A DNA stretch of 64,000 nucleotides from an uncultured Verrucomicrobiales bacterium (GCA_937905985.1 CALCWC010000044.1:1-64000); one strand, 5' to 3'; shown: positions 1 through 8,314, numbered from the stretch's first letter. Made by a program: numbers and translations. The notes: generated by a model not told the origin, from the sequence alone.

Positions 1-1
1 T

Positions 2-2047
2 GATGGTGACATCCTGAAGCGTGATGGTGTTCTGCCCCACGGAGATTTTGTTGTCCGCCGTGATGGTCATGCTCTTGATCATCAGGTTCGCCGTGGATTC
101 AATCTCCAACCCGGCCGCCAGGCTGCTGGCACGCCCGGTTCCGAGTATCTCTTTTTCAGACACGGTGAGCTCTTTCATCAGGCCGGGGTACACAGGGCCA
201 ATTATCGGCTGAGGGCTGACCGACACGGCCTGTTCCCCCTGCGTGGCGTTGAGCGGCTGGATGATCGGCCTGTGGAGAGCCTGGATGGTCATGTCTCCGG
301 CCTCGATTTTGCCGTGGTAGGATACCAAACCTTCGCCGACTGTGCAGTCGCTGTTGATGTATGTTTCCCCGAAGAAGCGTACGCTCTTGCCCTCGTTCAC
401 GGTCACTGTGCCGCCGATGGTGCCGTTGCCGATGGCGGTATCGGACTCAATGGCGAGGTCGTACGAGAAGGTGTGACTATTCAGGTCTACCGTGGTGTCC
501 TTGCCGATGGAGACGGTGCGCTCCTGAAGGTCGTACTCTGACCAGGTCATGTTGTGCGCCAGCACAAGCTTGCCGTTGGAGACGGTGGTGTCTCCAACCA
601 GCTTCAGGCCCTTGGTGAGGGTGTGCCCGCCCAGGTCCATGGTAGAAGTGTAGAAAGTATAGGAGGGATACGTTTGATTGACGACGCCGATGGAGATGTC
701 CCCGGTTCCACCGAGGTCGCCGCAGAGGCTGATTCTCTGGTCACCTTCGACAAATGCGATGTCTCCGTTGACCGTACCGTTGCCAATGACAGTGTTCAAA
801 CCAAGGGAGACGTTGCCGGAGTGGGTGGCGCCGCCCAGGTTCAATGTGGAGTTCTGGCCAAGCGAGATGGCTCCCGTAACGGTGGTGTTCGCCAGTAGGG
901 CGAGGCTCTTGTTCTCGGCTACGGTCAGATTGCCGTTGATCGTGCCGTTGCCTATGGTAGCGAATCCCCCGGATAAGGTAACGGAGGCGGAGATGGAGTT
1001 TTTGCCCAAGTCCAGTGAGGCGTTGTCGCCCAGGGTGACGCCGCCTGTGACTGTGGTGTTTTCCAGTAGTTTGATGCGTGAACTCGCCGTCAGGGCCAAG
1101 ACTCCGGTAATCGTGCCGTTGCCGATGGTGGCGCTATTCCCGGAAGCTGAGATGGAAGCATCGACAAAGTTGACGCTGTTGACGCCGAGGTCCAGGGTGG
1201 CACCCTCGCCCAGGTTGAAGACGGTGCCATTCGTGGCAGAGGTGTTTTCCCCAAGGGTGAGCGTCTTGCCCTCCGCCACGTTCACTTGGCATAGGGATAT
1301 TTTGCCGTTGCCGATGGTGGCGTTGCCCTCCACGTTGATGGAGCCTTTGCCAGCCTTGCCACTGTACAAGTTGACTGACTTCCAGCCCAGGTCAAGCGAG
1401 GAGCTGTCGCCTAATATCACGTCGCCTCCCACCCCATACAAACTGTCGGCGAGCTTCAGATGGCTGCCGGCACGCAAAGTCACGTTGCCTAGGGCTTGGT
1501 GTATCTTCAAGGTGCCATTCTCTTCCACAACGATATTGTTGGTCAAAATGTGGGAATCTAGAACCAAGCATCCTCCGTATAAATGGATGTCATCTGTACC
1601 CAGCTGAATTTCACGGGTTGCGTCTCCATCCCTCGTGGCAACACCAATAGAGCCTCCGTATATATAAGTGCCGCCAGAGTAGTCGCACTTGCACGCTACG
1701 TTAATCGTGAGCTGACCATCCCCTTTCTTGGTTAAACCCGTGTTCCCTCCAATATATCCTCCGTTTCCTGCTGCAAACAGGTAATCGTGCCCGGAGCTGT
1801 TTTCCACAAGAATGTTCCCTGGATATACAACATACACATCAACATGCCCAGACCCCAGATCTTTGAAGACCACTTCATAACCATCCTGGAAATAAACCTT
1901 GTTGCCTGTTTCATCCAACCAGTTGCAGTAATCGGGCATCGTAACCCATACTGGGTATGGGTAATCTCCCACCCAGGTCAGCGTTTCGGCCCGGGCCTCC
2001 AGAGTGAGGCCAGCCAACAGAAGCATGAGTGCAAGTGTCTTTTTCAT
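2..2047 (-). CDS. Autotransporter-like secreted beta-repeat protein (C-terminus beyond window)
   Basis: This open frame of 682 codons runs off the left edge, so its C-terminus is missing. It starts with a clear signal peptide (MKKTLALMLLLAGLTLEARA, cleavage probably after ARA). Near residues 125-160 there is an autotransporter-associated beta-strand motif (LTKKGDGQLTIN followed by YSGGTYIYGG). From about residue 270 it consists of repeats of roughly 55 residues carrying ATIGNGTI, NTTVTG and SLDLG signatures, which fits a right-handed beta-helix passenger exported to the cell surface. Whether a beta-barrel follows cannot be seen. A good promoter lies upstream. The plus-strand frames in this region are shadows of it. 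Ligand and role are unknown; adhesion or surface coating is only a guess. Confidence 0.8.
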   Translation of the reverse strand, partial: MKKTLALMLLLAGLTLEARAETLTWVGDYPYPVWVTMPDYCNWLDETGNKVYFQDGYEVVFKDLGSGHVDVYVVYPGNILVENSSGHDYLFAAGNGGYIGGNTGLTKKGDGQLTINVACKCDYSGGTYIYGGSIGVATRDGDATREIQLGTDDIHLYGGCLVLDSHILTNNIVVEENGTLKIHQALGNVTLRAGSHLKLADSLYGVGGDVILGDSSSLDLGWKSVNLYSGKAGKGSINVEGNATIGNGKISLCQVNVAEGKTLTLGENTSATNGTVFNLGEGATLDLGVNSVNFVDASISASGNSATIGNGTITGVLALTASSRIKLLENTTVTGGVTLGDNASLDLGKNSISASVTLSGGFATIGNGTINGNLTVAENKSLALLANTTVTGAISLGQNSTLNLGGATHSGNVSLGLNTVIGNGTVNGDIAFVEGDQRISLCGDLGGTGDISIGVVNQTYPSYTFYTSTMDLGGHTLTKGLKLVGDTTVSNGKLVLAHNMTWSEYDLQERTVSIGKDTTVDLNSHTFSYDLAIESDTAIGNGTIGGTVTVNEGKSVRFFGETYINSDCTVGEGLVSYHGKIEAGDMTIQALHRPIIQPLNATQGEQAVSVSPQPIIGPVYPGLMKELTVSEKEILGTGRASSLAAGLEIESTANLMIKSMTITADNKISVGQNTITLQDVTI

Positions 2048-2086
2048 GGTAATGACTGTGTGAGGACGCATGTGCGTCCACACGCC

Positions 2087-2114
2087 ACTATACCAGAAAC
2101 GCCGCGCGGGTCAA
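2087..2114 (-). promoter_or_regulatory. Promoter of the secreted repeat protein
   Basis: On the minus strand TTGACC and TATAGT are separated by 16 bases. The leader between this promoter and the start codon contains a 7-bp hairpin (GGACGCA, loop CA, TGCGTCC). Confidence 0.65.
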
Positions 2115-2262
2115 CCTAAATGCCCTTTGCGCGGGGATTCGTAACAGCGCGCGGTCAGCCTCACCCAAAGCACTCCGGCACCCCGGCGCGGGTGTCAGAA
2201 AGCACAACGCAACTGCGTAGGAGCCGCGTAACATCCTCACGCCTGCCCCGGGGTATTGCGAA

Positions 2263-2433
2263 TCAGGGGATGAAGATGTGTTGCCGGTGGTAGTGGAGGT
2301 AGGGGAGATGGCGGGCATCCGGGGTGTGGCGGAGGTGGAGATTGCCGTGGAGGTCCAGGATGGCGCGGTCCTTGGAATCCAGGGCGGAGGAGAGGACCAG
2401 GGAGCCGGTGTCCGCAGGGAAAGCCGTTGTCAT
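2263..2433 (-). CDS. Possible 56-residue hypothetical protein
   Basis: An ATG-started frame of 56 codons ends in HRQHIFIP. It is rich in Leu, Asp and His (LVLSSALDSKDRAILDLHG) and I do not recognise it. There is no convincing ribosome-binding site and no visible partner gene. It lies between the secreted repeat protein and a REP-type repeat. It could be the 3' remnant of a longer gene. Confidence 0.25.
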   Translation of the reverse strand: MTTAFPADTGSLVLSSALDSKDRAILDLHGNLHLRHTPDARHLPYLHYHRQHIFIP

Positions 2434-2486
2434 CCCTGCAACCCGGAAAAATCTGTCACTTCTGTCACCGGGTGGCGGTCAGGCCC

Positions 2487-2605
2487 TTCCCGTCTACGCT
2501 GTACCGAGCAAGTCGGTACAGCTTCCGTCTTCGCGTGGCGCGTTCCGTGCCCCTGCTACGCCGTGACAAGACGCCGTGGCTCCGCGCCTACGAAACTACG
2601 GCGCT
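2487..2605 (-). repeat. REP-like repeat, copy A
   Basis: Read on the minus strand it begins with a core of about 35 bases (AGCGCCGTAGTTTCG then AGGCGCGGAGCCACGGCGT). It continues with CGGCGTAGC, GCGAAGACGG and a hairpin (CTGTACCGA/TCGGTACAG), then GCGTAGACGGGAA. The same architecture recurs at 36242-36315 and 39390-39471. The core overlaps the stop codon of the neighbouring pseudogene and provides its last codons. Confidence 0.6.
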
Positions 2606-3364
2606 CCGGTACAGGGCAAAGAGGTGGGAAACCCGCTCCGCATCGCTCTCGAACTTCTTCCCATACGCGTTCTCCACCGCCGCATCCAGCGCGCGGTGGG
2701 CTTTGCGGAGCTCGGCTGGCATGGTGAGCGGGTCGTACAGATCGGCCAGCGAGCAGTCCGGGTACAGGGCGCGGGCATCCAGCACCGCTTGGGCGCAGGC
2801 CTCTATCTGCGCCTTCTGCTCCTCCGTGGGTGTGGGCCAGGGGTAATTGTTATACACCAGCTTGTTGGAGTAGCGGTAGTCGCTCTTGAGCCGCCCGCAC
2901 ACGGCGTTGACCCACGCCATGTGCATGGAGGAGGTCAGCACGCCGAAGTGATACAGGGCTGCGTTCGGGATGATCTGCAAGAGGTCACTGCACATGGTAT
3001 CCGGCGTGAGGAAGGCCATGGGGATGATGGGGCGGCGTTCCGATGAAACTTTAGGTATGGCAATATAGGTGCCTTTGGGCATGTTCTCCACATGGAAGCG
3101 GGTGGGTTTGTCTGCAATGGCGCGGGTGGGCGCGCTCTTGCTGTTCAAGCGCACCTGGCGCACGGCTTCCACGCGCTTCAGGCACAGCTCGATGTCGCGC
3201 AGCGACTGGCAGTCCGCCAATTGGCAGAATACCATGGAGACAAGATGTGTCCATGTGTCGATAGTCTTGGCGTATTTGTCCGATCCGCATTCCCTCGCCA
3301 CCGCTTTGACAATATTGCGGTCGATTATGCTTGCCACTTGGGAGAAAAGTTGTACAGTAGCCAT
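2588..3364 (-). pseudogene. Chimeric remnant: IS4-type transposase N-terminus joined to MmeI-like methyltransferase C-terminus
   Basis: This 258-codon frame joins two unrelated pieces. Residues 1 to about 62 (MATVQLFSQVASIID, CQLADCQSLRDIEL) look like the N-terminal DUF4372 region of IS4-family transposases. From about residue 65 (VRQVRLNSKSAPTR, IPKVSSERRPIIP, LVYNNYPWP, MPAELRKAHRALD) it matches the C-terminal target-recognition and helical part of MmeI-type restriction-methylation enzymes. The transposase catalytic domain and the methyltransferase catalytic motifs are both missing, so neither activity is expected. The last codons (SAVVS, stop) come from REP copy A. The frame could extend upstream to 3601, but the IS-type start at 3364 is more natural. 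It is either a decayed restriction-modification gene cut by an insertion sequence or a rare in-frame fusion. Confidence 0.7.
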
Positions 3365-3630
3365 GGAAGGTGTTTTTTTTGTTAGCAACACCAGCATACA
3401 AAACGCCGGTGAAAAAAAAGCAACCTTCCGCCTTTTTTCAATCTTTGGGACACATGTGGGCGAGAGGTGGCTTCCATCTGCTCGCGGCCACGGCGAGACC
3501 ACGGCGGCGGCAAGCCTGGAGCTGGAGACCAACTCGACCAGCCGACCTCCAAGGACTCCGAAGCCCCCCGCCCCTGCATCCGCACCAGGGCGCGCGCGCA
3601 CAATCCGATGGTGGGGGAGGGGTGTAGACC

Positions 3631-3872
3631 GTCAATAGACCGTCAATGACACCCGAAAGAGGGCAAGGAGGGCATGGGAGCGAGAAACGAGAATGCTGAA
3701 ATTATGGGCATTCGTGGCCAGGGCTTCCACGGCCAGGGAGACCGCCTGCACCCCCTGCCTCCCCCGCCTGCTCACGGCCTGCCACGGGTGGCGCATTGTT
3801 TCCACGCCGAAACGCTGGAACGCTGATGGCCGTAGGGGCGCGGGTTGAAAAAGGCATTGACGGTTTATTGAC
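3631..3872. mobile_element. MITE-like element with 18-bp terminal inverted repeats
   Basis: The left end reads GTCAATAGACCGTCAATG. The right end is its inverse with one mismatch (CATTGACGGTTTATTGAC). The 242-bp element carries one minus-strand frame of 80 codons (3632-3874) that starts in one terminal repeat and stops in the other. No transposase domain is visible. The bases from 3365 to 3630 hold no gene I can support. Confidence 0.55.
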
Positions 3873-3976
3873 ATTTTACCCTGCCATTTTGTGTGCTTTT
3901 ACGGGTATTTGGAGAGGAAACGCGGGCAAGAAAAAAGGGCTTGCGGCGAACCGCAAACCCTTGATTTTTCTGCAAA

Positions 3977-4058
3977 TACGCACGATTGGACTCGAACCAA
4001 CACGATGTTACTCACTAGAACCTGAAACTAGCGCGTCTACCAATTCCGCCACGTGCGC
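3977..4058 (-). tRNA. tRNA-Leu (anticodon CAG)
   Basis: The minus-strand sequence begins GCGCACG, has the D-arm GGCGGAATTGGTAGACGCG typical of leucine tRNAs, an anticodon loop TTCAGGT (anticodon CAG), a short variable arm, and a T-arm with GGTTCGAGTCC. The acceptor stem pairs with CGTGCGT, with a G-U as first pair. CCA is not encoded. Confidence 0.9.
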
Positions 4059-4173
4059 ATCGGAATGTTGCGGGGGTATTTAACCATGGATGCCCGACTA
4101 TTGCAAGCAAAATTTTTGCTTTTTTGCATTTTTTTTTGCAACATGGCATGCCGCCCGCATGAAATGGGGGTTA

Positions 4174-4515
4174 TCAGCCTATGCGGTAGGTGATGCGGGC
4201 CTTCTCCATATCGTACGGGGAGACCTCGATTTTGACGCGGTCGCCGACGACGAGGCGGATGAAGCGCTTGCGCATCTTGCCGGAGATGTGGGCGAGGAAT
4301 TCATGGCCGTTGGCCACCTTCACGCGGAACATGGTGCCGGCGAGCACGGCGGAAACTACGCCTTCCAGCTCAATCTCGCCCTCGCCGTCGTCATCTTTGA
4401 TCTTGGGCTTGGGTGCCGTCTGGGGGGGACGGTTGGCGGGGTTGCGGTGTGGGCCGTTGATGGAGGGTCTGCCGCCCTGGGGGCGGGGTCCGCGGTTATT
4501 GGGAGGTTTAGGCAT
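4174..4515 (-). CDS. infA: Translation initiation factor IF-1 with N-terminal extension
   Basis: The product is 113 residues, whereas IF-1 is usually about 72. The last 66 residues form the S1-like OB fold that binds the 30S A site during initiation (IELEGVVSAVLAGTMFRV, FLAHISGKMRKRFIRL, GDRVKIEVSPYD, ARITYR). The first 45 or so residues are a Pro/Arg/Asn-rich, probably disordered tail (MPKPPNNRGPRPQGGRPS) ending in an acidic patch. The chosen ATG is the one that gives this tail. A further upstream start is possible but would run into the promoter region of rplM. The gene is divergent from rplM-rpsI and convergent with nothing close. Confidence 0.9.
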   Translation of the reverse strand: MPKPPNNRGPRPQGGRPSINGPHRNPANRPPQTAPKPKIKDDDGEGEIELEGVVSAVLAGTMFRVKVANGHEFLAHISGKMRKRFIRLVVGDRVKIEVSPYDMEKARITYRIG

Positions 4516-4659
4516 TATGCTAGATGATAGGTGGTATAGTTGCACGCGCTCGTGCGCGTGCAAGGGGAGTTTAATGCGGCGCGCGGGGATTGGCAAGTGA
4601 AAATTTGCCGTTGCAGGGGCGAATTTGAAAAAAAAATGCAGGAAAACACAAAAATGCGG

Positions 4660-4688
4660 TTGACAAAAGGGAAAAAGGGGAGTAGAGT
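4660..4688 (+). promoter_or_regulatory. Promoter of rplM-rpsI
   Basis: TTGACA and TAGAGT are separated by 17 bases, about 68 bases upstream of the rplM start. Confidence 0.65.
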
Positions 4689-4756
4689 ACCCGCCCCGGG
4701 AATCCCGGATATCTGGCGCAAGCCAGTTCAACCCACTCGGAAATCAGTTAGAAAAT

Positions 4757-5188
4757 ATGAAAACGTACTCAGCCAAGGCTCAGGAAATCGAGCGCAAGTG
4801 GTATGTGATCGACGCCGCCGACAAGGTGCTCGGTCAGGTCGCCGTGCAGGCAGCCAACCTGCTGCGCGGAAAGTGCAAGACAATTTTCACCCCGCACGTG
4901 GACTGCGGTGACTATGTGGTCGTGGTGAACGCGGACAAGGTGGTGCTCTCCGGCACGAAGGAGACCACGAAGATCTACACGCGTTACACGGGCTACGTGG
5001 GCAACCAGCGCGTGACCACTCCCTCCAAGCTGCGCAAGACGCACCCGGAGCTGATTCTGGAGCACGCCATCCTGGGCATGGTGCCCCACACCCGCCAGGG
5101 CCGTTCCCAGGCTTCCCGCCTGAAGGTGTACACGGGCGCGGAGCATCCGCATGCCGCTCAGAACCCTGAAGCCGTAACCATCGCCTAA
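4757..5188 (+). CDS. rplM: 50S ribosomal protein L13
   Basis: The 143-residue product has the family's usual length. Diagnostic stretches are RKWYVIDAADKVLGQVA near the N-terminus, TPHVDCGDYVVVVNA, the Tyr/Thr-rich KIYTRYTGYVGNQR, and AILGMVPHTRQGRSQASRL. L13 binds 23S rRNA early in 50S assembly. It precedes rpsI by 13 bases, the normal L13-S9 gene pair. A TTGACA-type promoter lies upstream and an intrinsic terminator follows rpsI, so the two genes form a complete operon. Nothing unusual is seen. Confidence 0.97.
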   Translation: MKTYSAKAQEIERKWYVIDAADKVLGQVAVQAANLLRGKCKTIFTPHVDCGDYVVVVNADKVVLSGTKETTKIYTRYTGYVGNQRVTTPSKLRKTHPELILEHAILGMVPHTRQGRSQASRLKVYTGAEHPHAAQNPEAVTIA

Positions 5189-5201
5189 CCCTATTTCAAC
5201 C

Positions 5202-5606
5202 ATGTCTACCACCCCCTACAATTCAACCGGACGCCGCAAGGAGGCTATCGCCCACGCTTGGCTCACCCCCGTGGAAGAGGGCAAGAGCGGCAACATCACC
5301 ATCAACCGCCGCAGCTTTGAGGAGTACCTGCCCACGTATGCCCTGCAGAACGTGGTGCTGCAGCCCTTCTACGCCACCAACACCATGAAGAAGTATGATG
5401 TGCGCGTGGTGTGCCGCGGCGGCGGTATTCACGGCCAGACGGGCGCCATCAGCCTGGCGATTGCCCGCAGCCTGGTGATGATTGACGAGGAGTACCGCAA
5501 GCTTCTGCGCGAGCAGGGCCTGCTGACCCGCGATTCCCGCATGAAGGAGCGCAAGAAGGCTGGCCGTCCCGGTGCCCGCAAGCGTTTCCAGTTCAGCAAG
5601 CGCTGA
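5202..5606 (+). CDS. rpsI: 30S ribosomal protein S9
   Basis: The 134-residue product carries the S9 hallmarks: NSTGRRKEAIAHAW at the N-terminus, ITINRRSFEEYLP, VRVVCRGGGIHGQTGAI and the terminal ARKRFQFSKR tail, which reaches the P-site tRNA. It follows rplM by 13 bases and is closed by a strong hairpin terminator. The N-terminus and the terminal lysine-arginine are intact. No anomalies are visible. Confidence 0.97.
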   Translation: MSTTPYNSTGRRKEAIAHAWLTPVEEGKSGNITINRRSFEEYLPTYALQNVVLQPFYATNTMKKYDVRVVCRGGGIHGQTGAISLAIARSLVMIDEEYRKLLREQGLLTRDSRMKERKKAGRPGARKRFQFSKR

Positions 5607-5632
5607 TTTCACACCATTTCCGAGAACAAAAG

Positions 5633-5663
5633 AAGGGCCATGCAAATGCATGGCCCTTTTTTC
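5633..5663 (+). terminator. Intrinsic terminator of rplM-rpsI
   Basis: The stem AAGGGCCATGCA/TGCATGGCCCTT has 12 bp and a 2-base loop and is followed by a T run. It sits 27 bases after the rpsI stop. Confidence 0.85.
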
Positions 5664-5707
5664 ATGGTGTGCTGCTTGAAGCGTTGACGGTTGTCAGCGC
5701 GCCGCGC

Positions 5708-5979
5708 CTAGCGCAGCGGGACACGTGTCGTTGTTCCATCCGGGGCGGTGTAAATCAGCATTCCCCCGGCTTCGGCAAACGAGTAACCATATCCCCTTAA
5801 GGTGACCCTGGCGGCACCATCGCCGCGGACCGCCGCTTTCAGCAACCACATGATTCCCATCTTGTCATTCATGGCCCCTTCCATCCAGGTAGCACAAGCC
5901 CATTTCAGTCAGTGATTGAAGATACCCCTGCTCAGCGGACTTGCGGATCCATTTGGCACCCTCATCCTCGTTCTTAGGT
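5708..5979 (-). pseudogene. Sel1-repeat protein remnant
   Basis: One minus-strand frame reads NEDEGAKWIRKSAEQGY then MGLCYLDGRG, a typical Sel1-like repeat, and then stops. The continuation lies in another frame (MNDKMGIMWLLKAAVRGDG, then LIYTAPDGTTTRVPLR and stop). A frameshift therefore separates the last helix pair and C-terminal tail from the preceding repeat. The 5' part is missing: a stop codon precedes the first repeat, and the MITE-like element at 5988 begins a few bases further on. It is most likely the 3' relic of a solenoid protein. Confidence 0.6.
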
Positions 5980-5987
5980 CATTGCCA

Positions 5988-6295
5988 TCCCATAAAAACG
6001 CCCGGAGAGGTGCCACCCTTGATTCGGTGCCGCCTTACGGCACCTCACCCCTTCGGGGCAAACACGCTTCGCGGTTTGTCCAATCCGCCTTACCGCGCCG
6101 CAAGCGGCGCGCCCTGAACGGGGCCGTCGGCGGCTTTGGCGTGTATCCACCCCGCCTTGCCTGCCACGGCGTAGCGCAACGCGCGAAGACGGGTGCGGGG
6201 TGGATACACGCCAAGGGTTGCTCTTCTCCGAGCGTTTATTCCTGGTACTTTATGTCCACCCATAAAATCTGACGGAGTGCCCGCTTTTTATGGGA
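5988..6295. mobile_element. MITE-like element with nested inverted repeats
   Basis: The ends TCCCATAAAAA (5988) and TTTTTATGGGA (to 6295) are inverted copies. Inside is a perfect 18-bp inverted repeat (GGCGTGTATCCACCCCGC at 6138 and its complement at 6195). The inner loop carries the CACGGCGTAGC...GCGAAGACGGG string of the local REP family. Several small hairpins (TGCCGCCTTACGGCA, GCGCCGCAAGCGGCGC) lie to the left. No transposase frame is present. Confidence 0.5.
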
Positions 6296-6324
6296 CGTCA
6301 AAGATTTCAACATGGGAATTGCGT

Positions 6325-6353
6325 TTGACACGTTTGCGCGCGTGGGGTAGGAT
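6325..6353 (+). promoter_or_regulatory. Promoter of nrnA-truB
   Basis: TTGACA and TAGGAT are separated by 17 bases and end 13 bases before the nrnA start codon. The transcript leader would be very short. Confidence 0.65.
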
Positions 6354-6365
6354 GAATACCGACGT

Positions 6366-7346
6366 ATGTATGAGGAATTCTACAGCATGCTGCAAGGCGT
6401 GCAAAACGTGGCGGTGATAGCCCATTTCAGGCCGGATGGCGATGCCATCGGCTCCACGCTGGCGCTGGGGCTGGCCCTGCGCGCCATGGGCAAGAATGTG
6501 CGCATGTGGAACGAGGACAGCCTGCCGGCGCGCTATGAGTTCATGCAGGCCGGAGCAGAGCTGGAGGTGGTGCCCGACACGCTGCCGCAGGACCTGCAGC
6601 TGCTGGTGTGCGTGGACAACGGGGACTGGAAGCGCTTGGGCGACCGCGCCGCGGAGGTCTGTTCCCACGCGCCGCTCATTGCCAACATCGACCACCACGG
6701 CACGAACACGCGCTACGGCGCGGTGAACGTAGTGGAGCCGGGAGGCCCCGCCACGGGGTTTGTGGTTTTCAAGATGCTCAAGGAATGGGGCTGCACCATC
6801 ACCCCCGCCATGGCGGAGGCCCTGTACGTGGCCGTGAACACGGATACCGGCTCCTTCCAATACGGCTGCACCACGCCGGAGGTGATGCATGCCGCCGCAG
6901 AGCTGATTGCCGCCGGAGCCGACGTGGCGGAAATCAACCGCAAGCTCTACCAGGAGCTGCCGCTCACCACCATGCTCATGCAGCGTGAGGTGCTCAACAA
7001 CATGGTGGTGGAGCACGGTGGCCTCATCTCCCACTACTCCATGCCCGCCGGGCGCAAGCAGGAGCTCGGTGTCACCCTGGAGGACACCAAGGACCTGGTG
7101 GACGTGGTGCGCATGGTCAAGGGCGTGAAGGTGGCCGTCATTTTCGAGGACCTGGAGGACGGCCGCATCCGCATGTCGCTGCGCTCCAAGGACCGCCGCG
7201 TGAACGTGGCGGACATTGCCACGCAGTTCGGCGGCGGCGGGCATTCCATGGCTGCCGGCATCCGCTGCCGCGGCGGGCTGGAGGACGTCCGCTCCCGCGT
7301 GCTGCAGGCCATCCGCGTGGCTGTGGACAACATCTCCCAATCCTGA
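6366..7346 (+). CDS. nrnA: DHH/DHHA1 phosphoesterase, oligoribonuclease / PAP phosphatase type
   Basis: The 326-residue product has the full DHH set of metal-binding motifs: VIAHFRPDGDAIGS, the central VDNGD, IDHHGTN (the DHH signature) and NTDTGSFQY. The C-terminal DHHA1 substrate domain has the GGGHSMAAG loop. NrnA-type enzymes degrade short RNA fragments and hydrolyse phosphoadenosine phosphate in the cytoplasm. The length is normal for the family. It heads a likely operon with truB, 13 bases downstream, the neighbourhood common in bacteria beside ribosome-maturation genes. Start: the ATG just after the promoter. A slightly later Met at residue 8 cannot be excluded. Confidence 0.92.
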   Translation: MYEEFYSMLQGVQNVAVIAHFRPDGDAIGSTLALGLALRAMGKNVRMWNEDSLPARYEFMQAGAELEVVPDTLPQDLQLLVCVDNGDWKRLGDRAAEVCSHAPLIANIDHHGTNTRYGAVNVVEPGGPATGFVVFKMLKEWGCTITPAMAEALYVAVNTDTGSFQYGCTTPEVMHAAAELIAAGADVAEINRKLYQELPLTTMLMQREVLNNMVVEHGGLISHYSMPAGRKQELGVTLEDTKDLVDVVRMVKGVKVAVIFEDLEDGRIRMSLRSKDRRVNVADIATQFGGGGHSMAAGIRCRGGLEDVRSRVLQAIRVAVDNISQS

Positions 7347-7359
7347 ATTTCTCTCCGTT

Positions 7360-8091
7360 ATGCCTGATGACGCACCCTGCGGTGTCCTTTTGGTGGACAA
7401 AGATCCCGGCTTCACCTCGCACAACGCGGTGGCCCTCTGCCGCCGCATCCTGAACACCAAGAAGGTGGGCCACTGCGGCACGCTGGACCCCATGGCCACC
7501 GGCATGCTCATTGTGGTGGTGGGAAAGGCCACCAAGGTGCAGGACATGCTCATGTGCGAGGACAAGGTCTACACCGCCACCATGAAGCTCGGCATTGAGA
7601 CCAACAGCCAGGACGCCGACGGCGAGGTGGTGGCCGTGAAGCCCACCGACGGCATAGCCGAGGACGACGTCCGCGCCGCGTTCGAGGCGTTCGCCGAGGG
7701 GCCGTTCGACCAGCTGCCGCCCATGTTCTCCGCCGTGAAAATCAACGGCGTCCCCTGCTACAAGCTCGCCCGCAAGGGCAGGGAGGTGGAGCGCAAGCCC
7801 CGCCGCGTCCAGGTGCTGGATTACCAAATCACCCGCATGGACCTGGCTGCCGCGGAGGTGGATTTCACCGTCCACTGCACCAAGGGATTCTATGTGCGCA
7901 CCTACGCGCACGACATCGGCCAGCGCCTCGGCTGCGGCGCGCATCTCACCGCCCTGCGCCGCACCCGCTCCGGCGCGTTCGACATTGCAGACGCCGTGGA
8001 TGTGCCCACCCTCAAGGCCGCCGGCCGAGATGAGCTCCTGGCCCGTCTCCTGCCCCTGGAAAAAGTGCTGCACGACAGGCAGCTGCCATGA
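7360..8091 (+). CDS. truB: tRNA pseudouridine(55) synthase
   Basis: The 243-residue product contains the catalytic motif HCGTLDPMATGML, whose Asp attacks U55 of tRNA, plus the N-terminal GVLLVDKDPGFTSHNAV, PMFSAVKINGVPCYKLAR and the TruB C-terminal FYVRTYAHDIGQRLGCGA. It makes pseudouridine in the T-loop of elongator tRNAs. It is short at the C-terminus and lacks an obvious PUA domain, as in many bacterial TruB proteins. It begins 13 bases after nrnA and is probably co-transcribed. The ATG giving MPDDAPCGV is chosen because an upstream extension would overlap nrnA. Confidence 0.95.
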   Translation: MPDDAPCGVLLVDKDPGFTSHNAVALCRRILNTKKVGHCGTLDPMATGMLIVVVGKATKVQDMLMCEDKVYTATMKLGIETNSQDADGEVVAVKPTDGIAEDDVRAAFEAFAEGPFDQLPPMFSAVKINGVPCYKLARKGREVERKPRRVQVLDYQITRMDLAAAEVDFTVHCTKGFYVRTYAHDIGQRLGCGAHLTALRRTRSGAFDIADAVDVPTLKAAGRDELLARLLPLEKVLHDRQLP

Positions 8092-8156
8092 CCCCGTGTG
8101 CCGGGTGTCCCCTTTTTGCACAACGCAGGGCATTTACAATGAATGTGTTGCATTGC

Positions 8157-8197
8157 CTTGTGTAAAATTTCAAGTTTAACTTGAAATTTTACACAAG
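8157..8197. repeat. Perfect 41-base palindrome (20-bp arms)
   Basis: CTTGTGTAAAATTTCAAGTT is followed by one central T and its exact inverse complement. It is AT-rich, lies 65 bases after truB and has no T run, so it is not a classical terminator. A second, GC-rich hairpin (GCGCCCCGC ... GCGCGGGGCGC, about 8263-8291) stands between it and the ribF promoter. Confidence 0.8.
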
Positions 8198-8314
8198 TAG
8201 CATTAAGTCATTGGTGATGAACGTCAAAGAACATTCCTTGCTGGAGCCCTTGTGAATCCACACGCGCCCCGCACACCATGCGCGCGGGGCGCAAATTCAA
8301 AATTGGAATTGCAT

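Noticed and set aside
272..1607. Plus-strand frames of up to 309 codons
   Set aside because: Antisense of the secreted repeat protein, which has a signal peptide and promoter on the minus strand.
2434..3046. Several plus-strand frames of 139-156 codons
   Set aside because: They lie over the REP copy and antisense to the methyltransferase remnant, with no domains.
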